From positions 1 through 8,752 of the forward strand of contig UQHR01000052.1 of NCBI GenBank assembly GCA_900540905.1: 8,752 nucleotides of DNA, read 5' to 3'. The translations under genes were made by a program, and so were the position numbers. The first letter of the stretch is position 1. Each line of letters starts with the position of its first letter. Below the pieces are notes generated by a model, which was not told the DNA's origin, ran no database searches, and saw nothing but the letters and a program-made list of their open reading frames with translations. The stretch comes from an uncultured Collinsella sp. GTDB lineage: Bacteria; Actinomycetota; Coriobacteriia; Coriobacteriales; Coriobacteriaceae. Positions 1 through 6,475 of this stretch are shown here, piece after piece.

Positions 1-1
1 T

Positions 2-109
2 ATAACCATGCAACGGAAAAGAGCCGCCCTTTCGGACGACTCAAACTGTAATGGGCTGATGGAGCGATACGGCGAGCTTCTGATGGCGCCCGACGACCAG
101 TTTGTTTAA
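2..109 (+). CDS. possible 3' end of an upstream gene (partial)
   Basis: An open frame runs from the window edge to a TAA at 107-109 with no internal stop (35 codons). It ends in the plausible C-terminus GLMERYGELLMAPDDQFV. The reading is charged and soluble-looking with no membrane segment. I do not recognise a family from this little sequence. An in-frame ATG at 8-10 would give a 33-residue peptide, but no convincing ribosome site precedes it, so a fragment of a longer gene is likelier. A 35-codon open stretch can also occur by chance, so confidence is low. Sequence to the left of the window would settle it. Confidence 0.35.
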   Translation: MTMQRKRAALSDDSNCNGLMERYGELLMAPDDQFV

Positions 110-130
110 TTCCTTAAGATTTCGCGGAGG

Positions 131-167
131 GTTGTTGCCGTTTACCGAGGGGTTGTTGTGCAACAAC
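131..167. promoter_or_regulatory. operator-like half-site array
   Basis: GTTGTTG occurs at 131-137 and again at 152-158. The second copy forms a perfect inverted repeat with CAACAAC at 161-167, separated by the 2-base centre TG. The two direct copies start 21 bp apart, about two helical turns, so a protein bound to both would sit on one face of the DNA. A 2-base loop and the lack of a following T-run argue against a terminator hairpin. The palindrome overlaps the best -35 candidate of the surface-protein gene, which would suit a repressor. The binding protein is unknown and the regulatory role is inferred. Confidence 0.45.
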
Positions 168-184
168 GGGCGAGCTGCAATACT
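157..184 (+). promoter_or_regulatory. candidate promoter of the surface-protein gene
   Basis: TTGTGC at 157-162 could be a -35 box. It is followed by 16 bases and then AATACT at 179-184 as a -10 box, with an extended TG at 176-177. Transcription would then start near 190 and leave a leader of about 48 bases. The region 181-200 is AT-rich, unlike its surroundings. The match is moderate and other pairings in this AT-rich stretch are possible. Confidence 0.35.
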
Positions 185-225
185 TATTTTTATCTTTGCA
201 AACTGAACTTTAACTACACCAATGC

Positions 226-233
226 AGGGAGGA
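226..233 (+). promoter_or_regulatory. strong Shine-Dalgarno site
   Basis: AGGGAGGA lies 4 bases before the ATG at 238. It fixes this start over the out-of-frame ATG at 222 and predicts efficient translation. Confidence 0.8.
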
Positions 234-237
234 TCTT

Positions 238-2019
238 ATGCAGCCCAAGCATTCTGCTATTGTCGCGGGCCTGACGTTGGCGCTTTCGTTTGGCGCCGTT
301 TCCGCGCCGGCACCCGCCGCTGCCGAGGAGCCCACGCCGGGCGTTGCCTCGGATGCCACCGATATCGATAAGGGTCTCTACACCCAGCAGTCCTTCTCAG
401 GCGTGCTGAGGTCGGTCCAAGGCGTTTCGTTTGTCAACGTGACTCCCGAGATGAAGTACTTTACCAAGTACGAGAGCCATGGTAACTACAACCAGGGCTT
501 TTCGTACGGTGACGGCTATAACGCGTTGGGCTATTACCAGTTCGACCGCCGCTGGTCGCTCATTCCGTTTATGAAGCAGGTCTACAACTACAGCCCCGAA
601 AAATACAGCATGCTCAAGGATGCGATTGATCGCGGCAGCGAGATTTCCAACACGAGCAATGCCATGTACGAGAACGGTCAGCTCACCGAGTTGGGCCGTA
701 TTGCGCAGGAGGCCTTCCAGGGTGCTTACAACACCGATCCTGTTGAGTTCTCAGCACTTCAAGATGCTTATGCGTACAACTCGTACTATGCGGTGACCGA
801 GGCGTGGCTCAAGAGCGGCCTGGGTATTGATATTTCGGGCCGCGCCGACTGCGTCAAGGGCATGGTGTGGAGCATTACCAACATGTGCGGCACTGGTGGC
901 TGCAGGGACTTTTTCCGCTGGGCGAATCTTTCCAACGATATGTCCGATCGCGAGTTTGTGACGGCGCTTTCCTACAGCGTGGTCAATAACGTGGCGACCA
1001 AGTATTCGAGCCAACCCCAGTATCATGAGGGCTGGAAGAACCGCTACCGCAACGAGCTGAAGGACTGCTTGGTTTATATCGCCGAGGACGAGGCCGCTGC
1101 CGCTGCGACGCCCGTGCAGCCCGAGCCTACGCCGGCGCCCTCGCCGACGCCTGATTCGAATGACGGCTCGAGTGACGATGCCAACGATGACAGGATGGAT
1201 GCGCCCTCGACCGATGCTGACGGTAATGGCTCTGCTGGTGGCGCTATCAACGACGGTTCCACCTCGAACGGCTCCGATTCGAACGGCTCTGCTGCGGGCG
1301 ATTCGTCTTCAAGCTCTGCCGGCAATACGGGCAGCGCCGCCTCTGGTTCGACCGACGCTGGTTCCTCTGACTCTTCCACTGGCTCGAGCGATTCTTCCGC
1401 CGATACTGGTTCTAGCAATGACTCTAACACTGGCGCCGCTTCTGATTCCGATGCTTCCAAGGACGACTCGAATAAGGCGCCGGACGCTCCCGTTGCTTCG
1501 CCGGACAAGAAGCCTTCTTTCTCCGTGCAGCTTGGTTCTACGCTGGGCTCTTCGCTGATGGCTGGTGTCAATAACGGCTCGACTCAGAACAAGGACAACT
1601 CTGATCAGGTTTCCACGGAAAAGACCGAGGCCGCAAAGGGCGACTCCAAGGACAAGGCTTCCGAGAAGACCAAATCCGATAAGGGTTCTAGCTCTGAGGC
1701 GAAGGACGACAAATCCGCTCAGAAGAAGGACGAGAGCAAGACCGAGGGCGAAAAGAAACAGTCCGAAGACGACGACAAGAGCGGTGCTGACAACCAAGTC
1801 CAGGAGCAAAATGACTCCAAAACGGTTACCACTACAACCACCACGACCACCACAACCAAGTCATCTGGCGGCAACATGCCCAAGACGGGCGACTTGATCG
1901 TGATGGCGAGCCTTGCCAGCGCGAGCTTGGCCACACTGGGTGCTACGTCTATCGTAAGTGGTAAGCATAAGCTCGATCAGCAGAAGAAGGCTTCTGGGGA
2001 GGACAGCTCGGAGGAGTAG
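238..2019 (+). CDS. cell-wall-anchored protein with lysozyme-like domain
   Basis: Predicted secreted, sortase-anchored peptidoglycan hydrolase-like protein of 593 residues. Residues 1-29 are a signal peptide (basic start, hydrophobic core, AAA before the likely cleavage at 29/30). Residues about 70-285 resemble the lysozyme-like domain of phage tail and VgrG-related proteins: YESHG with candidate catalytic Glu79, then GYYQF (98-102), and a later helical stretch ending in a WKNRYRNEL segment. Cysteines 205, 217, 222 and 277 could form two disulfides outside the cell. Residues about 286-545 are a low-complexity linker: Pro-rich, then Ser/Gly/Asp-rich, then Lys/Glu/Asp-rich, ending in a run of ten Thr. 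The C-terminus is a sorting signal: MPKTG at 547-551, a hydrophobic segment, and a charged tail from 576. No sortase gene is in the window. The fold assignment is by motif only; Glu79 as catalyst is inferred. Confidence 0.9.
   Translation: MQPKHSAIVAGLTLALSFGAVSAPAPAAAEEPTPGVASDATDIDKGLYTQQSFSGVLRSVQGVSFVNVTPEMKYFTKYESHGNYNQGFSYGDGYNALGYYQFDRRWSLIPFMKQVYNYSPEKYSMLKDAIDRGSEISNTSNAMYENGQLTELGRIAQEAFQGAYNTDPVEFSALQDAYAYNSYYAVTEAWLKSGLGIDISGRADCVKGMVWSITNMCGTGGCRDFFRWANLSNDMSDREFVTALSYSVVNNVATKYSSQPQYHEGWKNRYRNELKDCLVYIAEDEAAAAATPVQPEPTPAPSPTPDSNDGSSDDANDDRMDAPSTDADGNGSAGGAINDGSTSNGSDSNGSAAGDSSSSSAGNTGSAASGSTDAGSSDSSTGSSDSSADTGSSNDSNTGAASDSDASKDDSNKAPDAPVASPDKKPSFSVQLGSTLGSSLMAGVNNGSTQNKDNSDQVSTEKTEAAKGDSKDKASEKTKSDKGSSSEAKDDKSAQKKDESKTEGEKKQSEDDDKSGADNQVQEQNDSKTVTTTTTTTTTTKSSGGNMPKTGDLIVMASLASASLATLGATSIVSGKHKLDQQKKASGEDSSEE
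1264..1293 (+). repeat. two tandem 15-bp units in the linker
   Basis: Two adjacent 15-base units share 13 of 15 positions, starting with an identical TCGAACGGCTC at 1264 and 1279. They encode SNGSD and SNGSA. This small in-frame repeat suggests that the Ser-rich linker grows or shrinks by slippage or unequal recombination. Confidence 0.45.
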
Positions 2020-2052
2020 CCTCTCGGTTGCCAGATAACTAAAGAGTCGGGA

Positions 2053-2086
2053 CGGGGTCCGGTGCGAATGCATCGGGCCCCGTTTT
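2053..2086 (+). terminator. intrinsic terminator after the surface-protein gene
   Basis: A 13-bp stem pairs 2053-2065 with 2070-2082, with two G-U wobbles and the 4-base loop GAAT. TTTT follows at 2083-2086. The stop codon is 33 bases upstream. This is a convincing rho-independent terminator and separates the surface-protein gene from the next one. Confidence 0.85.
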
Positions 2087-2181
2087 GTTGTGCAACGATT
2101 AGTTATGCCCCCTCACACCTCTTGTTGCTACCGTTGCCCGATATGTTCGCGCGGCGTCGTCGGTACGCGCGAGGCGGTCAT

Positions 2182-2187
2182 TACAAT
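2182..2187 (+). promoter_or_regulatory. candidate -10 box of the ATPase-like gene
   Basis: TACAAT lies 34 bases before the GTG at 2222. It would start transcription near 2194 and leave a leader of about 28 bases. No good -35 box stands at the usual distance, so this is tentative. It would place the 5' end of the open frame (2090-2181) outside the transcript. Confidence 0.25.
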
Positions 2188-2206
2188 TGGCATCGTGCAG
2201 CGATTT

Positions 2207-2214
2207 AGGGGGAA
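2207..2214 (+). promoter_or_regulatory. Shine-Dalgarno site deciding a GTG start
   Basis: AGGGGGAA stands 7 bases before GTG 2222. It supports starting the ATPase-like protein there and not at the far upstream GTG at 2090, which has no ribosome site because the terminator tail precedes it. Confidence 0.6.
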
Positions 2215-2221
2215 CGTTTTG

Positions 2222-4018
2222 GTGTCTGAACAGGCAAATGTTGATTGTGCTGCTGGCTTTGGCGTGCGCTTGATCGGCTGTGCCGACGATGCGGCTTTGC
2301 CCATTGGCATGCACGACTATGCGGAGGCTCTTGGTTGCTGCACGCTGGTCGACAAGACCATGTTTATTGCCGATGTGTTGGACTGCGACGCGTCCGTTGT
2401 GGTGTGCTGTCGACCCGAGGGTTTTGGCAAGAGCATGAACTTGTCGATGCTCAGGGCTTTTCTGGAGCGTCCACCGGTCGGTCGCACCGGTCGGATCTCG
2501 TTTGCCGATGCTCAGATTTGGGATGCGGACGGCGGGCGCTATCGGGATGAGTACGCTTGCTATCCGGTGATATCGCTGGACTTTTCTGGCGCTGCGAGGC
2601 GTGGCCCCGCTGTTGCCGGCGTCGTGCGCGATGCCCTTTCGGGCGAGTGCGCTCGCTTGTTGGCGCTCTTGGAGGCTCCGGATTTAGCTCGAGATAAGGT
2701 GCGTCACGTCGAACGTGTCGCGCGTGGCGTGGCGAGCGCGGACGAGGTTGACTCGGTGCTCGGTGTGCTCATAGAGCTGCTGGAGATTGCCTACGATGAG
2801 CAGGTTGTATTGCTCGTTGATGGGTACGATGGGGCGTGCTCTTGCCGTGCGAGCGCGAGGGACGCTTCCGGCGCCGATCCGGCAGATCTATTCGATCGCG
2901 TGCTGTTCGACGCCATTGCTGCTGCGCGCGATTCGTTGCGGCTGACGTGTTTGATGGGGGAGTGTCCCGGCCCTGCCGAAGCGGCGCTTTCTTTGCACTG
3001 CTGCTCGTATTGTCTGACGACGCCGCTTTCGACCTGGTGTGACCGTTGGTTCGGCTTTTCGGATGCCGAGGCCGAGGCTCTTTTGAATCATGCTGGGCGC
3101 GAGGAATACCTGAATGATGCGCGTGAATGGCTCGAGGGGTATCGGTTTGGCAGGGCCTATTGCTCGAGTCCAGAGCGTGTGATCGGTTTTCTGGGCCGAG
3201 GCTGCACGGCGCCTGTGCGTGCCGATCTGTATGGATATGCCGATTGCCTGAGTAGGGTAGTTGCCGGGTGGAATCTCGACCGCCTTTCGGTCTTGTTTGA
3301 TTTGCTCGAGGCCCATGGGTGCGCTGAGGCCCCGCTTTGTTTGGGCACTGCAGAGCCAGATGTCTCGCCTGACGATGGCATGTGGACAGCGCTGTATCTG
3401 TCCGGTTTTCTCACGACGGATATGACTGAGGAGCCAGAGCATGGCGATCGCTTCCGTGCTTTGCGATTGCCCAATAACGAGCTTCGCCAGGCCTTGCGTC
3501 TAGTGATTATTGAGTGGTTTGAGTGCGCTGCAGAAGACATTCGAGACGTCGATGCGTTTCGCGACGGGCTGTGCCATGGGAACGAGGATACCGTGAGGCG
3601 GGCGCTAAGCCGCATCTTGGGAGATGCGGGAATCGGTGCGACCGACCCAGATACACCGCTGCCATATCACCTACTCTTGCAAGGACTCTGCTTTGGATTG
3701 CCGGGCTATGCCAATCCTGCTTCGAGGCGAAAGTGTGGCGCGGATCGCTGGGACATCCAGGTTTTTCCTACGGGCGCCGCGTTCGACATAGCCGATACGA
3801 TCGGTATGCTCGATGAACGTCCGCTGATAACGATCAACATGATGTATGACCCCGGTGTGGATGCGCTGGGCCTGGAATTGCTGGCCGTGCAGGCGCTGCT
3901 CGACATAGAGCGCGACGGCATCGACGAAATCCGTGTGCCGCGACCCGGCGTTGGCCGCATGCGCTGGGGGTTTGGGTTTGATGGACAGCATGTGGCTACG
4001 GTGTACCAGCGGCTTTAA
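2222..4018 (+). CDS. AAA-ATPase-like / PD-(D/E)XK family protein, degenerate
   Basis: Predicted cytoplasmic protein of 598 residues, of the family joining an N-terminal AAA-ATPase-like domain to a C-terminal PD-(D/E)XK (DUF1703-type) nuclease domain. Family marks are LPIG...DK (26-45), a Walker A reading RPEGFGKSMNLSML (64-77), a WLEGYRFG segment (303-310) and a C-terminal region with GADRWDI (506-512). Walker B is altered: D200-G-Y-D where the family has DEYD, so the catalytic Glu is Gly (codon GGG). Where the nuclease E-x-K motif should be, the protein reads ITINMM (536-541). It has only four lysines and about 26 cysteines. I chose GTG 2222 because AGGGGGAA (2207-2214) precedes it by 7 bases; TTG 2219 is also possible. 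The frame is open back to a GTG at 2090, but that overlaps the terminator tail. The family's biological role is unsettled, and enzymatic inactivity is inferred. Confidence 0.8.
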   Translation: MSEQANVDCAAGFGVRLIGCADDAALPIGMHDYAEALGCCTLVDKTMFIADVLDCDASVVVCCRPEGFGKSMNLSMLRAFLERPPVGRTGRISFADAQIWDADGGRYRDEYACYPVISLDFSGAARRGPAVAGVVRDALSGECARLLALLEAPDLARDKVRHVERVARGVASADEVDSVLGVLIELLEIAYDEQVVLLVDGYDGACSCRASARDASGADPADLFDRVLFDAIAAARDSLRLTCLMGECPGPAEAALSLHCCSYCLTTPLSTWCDRWFGFSDAEAEALLNHAGREEYLNDAREWLEGYRFGRAYCSSPERVIGFLGRGCTAPVRADLYGYADCLSRVVAGWNLDRLSVLFDLLEAHGCAEAPLCLGTAEPDVSPDDGMWTALYLSGFLTTDMTEEPEHGDRFRALRLPNNELRQALRLVIIEWFECAAEDIRDVDAFRDGLCHGNEDTVRRALSRILGDAGIGATDPDTPLPYHLLLQGLCFGLPGYANPASRRKCGADRWDIQVFPTGAAFDIADTIGMLDERPLITINMMYDPGVDALGLELLAVQALLDIERDGIDEIRVPRPGVGRMRWGFGFDGQHVATVYQRL

Positions 4019-4042
4019 GCGCTGAGGTGTTTCCGGCTTCCG

Positions 4043-5062
4043 TTACTCGGTGTCCTTCATGGGTGGCATGGGCTTCCAGTTGGGATCCTTGATGATCTTG
4101 CGGGCGTCTTTCATGCCACGGCGCAGCGCCGGAATACCGGTCTTATAGCACTTATCGACCGCAGCCAGGCGAATGAATTCCTTGCAGAAGGTCGCGGCAT
4201 TGCCCAGGCGGAACAGCATGGGGTGGTAGTCACCGTAGATCTGCATATAGCGAGCGAGGAAGCCTCGGTTGCGCATGATGTAGTAGCGGTTGGTGTCGCT
4301 CGTAGAGTTGAGCTGGCGCTTGCCGGCGATATCCCAGTTAGAGACGGCGCGGGCGCGCTTGAGCACCACGTCGGCCACAACGGCGGCGGGGAAGTGCTGG
4401 CTGGCCACGTAACCATAGCAGGCATCGTCGCCGTAGATGAAGAATCGCGCATCGGGCAGGCCGATCTTGTCGACCACGCGGCGCGAGAACATGCCGCCCT
4501 CAAAGCATAGCTGGTTCATGGCGCGGTAGCCCTCGGGTCCCAGGTCCCACTTGGCGACAGGGTTGGGAATGCCGAGCGAAAGGATGAGTTGGTATTGCCA
4601 AAAGAAGGCGCCGCCGTCAAAGTCCAGGCGCGAACCCTGGATGACGTCGTAGCGGTCGGTCCACTTGGCAAGACGCTCGATGCCTTCGGGGATGACGAGC
4701 ACGTCGTCGTCCATCACCCAGAACCATTGAGCGCCCAGGTCGTAGGCGCATTTAGTGCCGGCGGAGAAGCCGCCCGCACCGCCGCCGTTTTCGAGCTGCG
4801 GGGCGTAGATGACACGGTCGGTGCCGCCCTGCGCGTCAGGCTGCTCGGTGTCGATGCCCCACAGGTTGGCCAGGCGCTCGTTGAATGCGGCGCACATGGC
4901 CTCGGTCTCGCACGAATTCTCGTTATCGACAATCACGATGCGCCAGGGCGTTGCCGTGAGCTCGGTCATGGAGTCGAACAAGTTGGCCAGGAGTTCCTGG
5001 CGCTTGTACGTAACGACGACGATGGCGAGCTTGTCGATGGGGGCGGGAAGGGTTGAAGGCAT
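4043..5062 (-). CDS. GT2 glycosyltransferase, GlfT/rhamnosyltransferase-like
   Basis: Predicted cytoplasmic or membrane-associated GT-A fold glycosyltransferase of 339 residues, transferring a nucleotide-activated sugar onto an envelope glycan. It has a Rossmann-like start LAIVVVTYKR (12-21), IVIVDN (42-47), NGGGAGGF (92-99), the metal-binding DDD (118-120) inside WVMDDD, and a later FFIYGDD (207-213) in the position of the acceptor-activating acidic pair. The NGGGAGGF plus DDD pattern recalls galactofuranosyl- and rhamnosyltransferases of the COG1216 type, so either sugar is possible. The frame stays open upstream to 5197, but I start at ATG 5062: the fold begins right after it, AAAGGA lies 11 bases upstream, and the preceding 45 codons look non-coding. 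It follows the acyltransferase on the same strand after 170 bases, and its end converges with the ATPase-like gene, 24 bases away. Confidence 0.88.
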   Translation of the reverse strand: MPSTLPAPIDKLAIVVVTYKRQELLANLFDSMTELTATPWRIVIVDNENSCETEAMCAAFNERLANLWGIDTEQPDAQGGTDRVIYAPQLENGGGAGGFSAGTKCAYDLGAQWFWVMDDDVLVIPEGIERLAKWTDRYDVIQGSRLDFDGGAFFWQYQLILSLGIPNPVAKWDLGPEGYRAMNQLCFEGGMFSRRVVDKIGLPDARFFIYGDDACYGYVASQHFPAAVVADVVLKRARAVSNWDIAGKRQLNSTSDTNRYYIMRNRGFLARYMQIYGDYHPMLFRLGNAATFCKEFIRLAAVDKCYKTGIPALRRGMKDARKIIKDPNWKPMPPMKDTE

Positions 5063-5137
5063 GGGGCAATATATCCTTTCACGCGCGGCTGGCGATCGCT
5101 GCGCGGAAGCTATCGAATACGTCCTTGGGACTGTCTT

Positions 5138-5168
5138 ATTGTAAAGGCTCGGTGCGCTTTGGCGGCAA
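5138..5168 (-). promoter_or_regulatory. candidate promoter of the leftward GT2 gene
   Basis: On the minus strand TACAAT (5143 to 5138) is a good -10 box. TTGCCG (5168 to 5163) is a possible -35 box, but the 19-base spacing is long. The leader would be about 70 bases. If real, the glycosyltransferase can be expressed apart from the acyltransferase. Confidence 0.3.
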
Positions 5169-5173
5169 GCTTT

Positions 5174-5194
5174 GAATAAAACGCAGGAACCTGC
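5174..5194 (-). terminator. weak terminator-like hairpin after the acyltransferase gene
   Basis: Read on the minus strand, GCAGGTTCCTGC (5194 to 5183) is a short self-complementary stem with a very small loop, followed by GTTTTATT. The stem is only 4-5 bp, so termination would be partial at best. Confidence 0.25.
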
Positions 5195-5232
5195 CACGGG
5201 TGCAGCGGCTTTAGGGTCTGACGGCAGCGTGT

Positions 5233-6363
5233 CTATTGCCGCTTGAGCTTGCGAGCGATAAGGCTTCTAGCAGCATCGATGATGAGGAGCGCTAAGGCAA
5301 AGACGATGCTAATGACGGTGCCTGTGACGATACATATAGCTGCCGGGCTGTTTTGGCTGATCAGTATGTTTGCGAGCAACGTATTGAAGACGGGACGCCA
5401 CAGGCTACTGGTGAGCGACTGCATCACATAGAAACCAAGCGTGGCGGTCGATAAGGTGACGATGACACCTGCGGTCCGTGGATTGCCTGAGGCACTGCGC
5501 CGGGTCGCCGCAAAGAGCAGAGAGGCGGCAGCGAGGACAAACGAGATCAACGAGGTTGATTTGTAGGAGAGGACTGCCATCGCCGTGAGGTTGCCGGTGA
5601 AGGAGAGTGCTCCTTCTAGGATGGTGGCGAGCACCAAAACCGCTGCGAGCGACCGCGTGCCTAAGGCGCCCGCCTTGTCCGAATCCATGGCGCCGGTTAC
5701 GTCGCGGAGCAGTCCGCCGATCAAAAACGCGACTACGTACGTGGTAGCGCTCATGAGCTTTTGGAGCCAAGAAAACTCGCCGGCGCTTGTCGCACTCATA
5801 GCGGCTAAATACCCGTTAACAACAAATGCGAGGATGCCAACGGCGATGACCGTCGTCTTGTAGGTTTTCTGGGGGAGTCGACTCTTAGCCAGTCCAAACC
5901 ATGGCGCCATGAAGACCGTGGCGGCATAGACCCAGATAAACTCAAGGCCTAGCGTGTACCAGTAGTGCGTATTGAGGGTAACATCGGGAATGGGTGAGAC
6001 GACCGTGGACCACGCGAGCGCCACGAGGCAATAAAACGCAGTGGGCAAAATGACCTTGCCCAGGCGCTGCGCCGTCCGTTGCATTTGCGACTTCCATGTT
6101 GCTCCACCGTCCCAAGCACGCTCGGCCGAAGCGATGAGAAAATAGCCCGAAATCATAAAGAAGACCTCGTTGGCCCAGCAGCCCAGCAAGTTAATAAAAC
6201 CGAGCACGCCGGAATAGGGGAACATCGCAAGTGGGGCATATTCTACGGCGCCGACACAGGTTGCCTGGAAGGTCCACTGAAAGGTGTGGAACACCGCGAT
6301 GCCGGCGACCGCGACCAAACGCAGCGCTTCGATGGGTATGTTGCGTGCGGCTTTGGGCTGCAT
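5233..6363 (-). CDS. membrane acyltransferase, family 3
   Basis: Predicted integral-membrane O-acyltransferase of 376 residues, of the acyltransferase 3 (OafA-like) family, which moves acyl groups, often acetyl, onto surface glycans. Family marks are EALRLVAVAGIAVFH with Arg15 and His26 in the first membrane segment, FFMISGYFL (68-76), a basic QRTAQRLGKVILP loop (95-107), and HYWYTLGLEFIW (133-144). About ten hydrophobic segments span the chain, ending in a basic tail KLKRQ. Near the C-terminus, where many relatives have a GxYLxH-type motif, it reads GFYVMQ (310-315), with Gln for His. The ATG at 6363 has AAAGGA 4 bases upstream. It diverges from the rightward glycosyltransferases and likely modifies the same polymer. 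The acyl donor and the glycan are unknown. Confidence 0.88.
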   Translation of the reverse strand: MQPKAARNIPIEALRLVAVAGIAVFHTFQWTFQATCVGAVEYAPLAMFPYSGVLGFINLLGCWANEVFFMISGYFLIASAERAWDGGATWKSQMQRTAQRLGKVILPTAFYCLVALAWSTVVSPIPDVTLNTHYWYTLGLEFIWVYAATVFMAPWFGLAKSRLPQKTYKTTVIAVGILAFVVNGYLAAMSATSAGEFSWLQKLMSATTYVVAFLIGGLLRDVTGAMDSDKAGALGTRSLAAVLVLATILEGALSFTGNLTAMAVLSYKSTSLISFVLAAASLLFAATRRSASGNPRTAGVIVTLSTATLGFYVMQSLTSSLWRPVFNTLLANILISQNSPAAICIVTGTVISIVFALALLIIDAARSLIARKLKRQ

Positions 6364-6400
6364 GACGTCCTTTCTTATCGGTTTGCCTCTGCGAGCTCCA

Positions 6401-6414
6401 TAGATTATATAAAC
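6401..6414. promoter_or_regulatory. AT-rich core of a divergent promoter region
   Basis: The 112-bp gap between the acyltransferase and the rightward glycosyltransferases has one AT-rich island, TAGATTATATAAAC. It holds TATAAT on the minus strand (6409 to 6404) and TATATAAA on the plus strand. Both could serve as -10 boxes back to back, but neither has a clear -35 box. Shared control of the two arms is inferred. Confidence 0.35.
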
Positions 6415-6464
6415 GCCCGCTGGCGCGCTGGCCCTTTGATACCATGAAACGACAGGTATTTCCT

Positions 6465-6470
6465 AAGGAG
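6465..6470 (+). promoter_or_regulatory. Shine-Dalgarno site deciding a TTG start
   Basis: AAGGAG stands 5 bases before TTG 6476. No in-frame ATG or GTG lies between this site and the conserved start of the glycosyltransferase fold, so TTG is the best start. Confidence 0.75.
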
Positions 6471-6475
6471 CACAT

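Noticed and set aside
152..167. Palindrome read as a transcription terminator for the upstream fragment
   Set aside because: The loop would be 2 bases and no T-run follows, so an operator is the better reading.
1074..1809. Overlapping open frames on both strands over the surface-protein linker
   Set aside because: They come from the repetitive Ser/Asp/Lys codons of the linker and translate to low-complexity protein. No ribosome sites or domains support them.
4019..4042. Bidirectional terminator between the two convergent genes
   Set aside because: The 24 bases contain no stem with a T-run on either strand.
5063..5197. N-terminal extension of the leftward glycosyltransferase
   Set aside because: The open 45 codons carry no conserved feature, and the GT2 fold begins just after ATG 5062, which has its own ribosome site. 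A candidate -10 box also lies inside this stretch.
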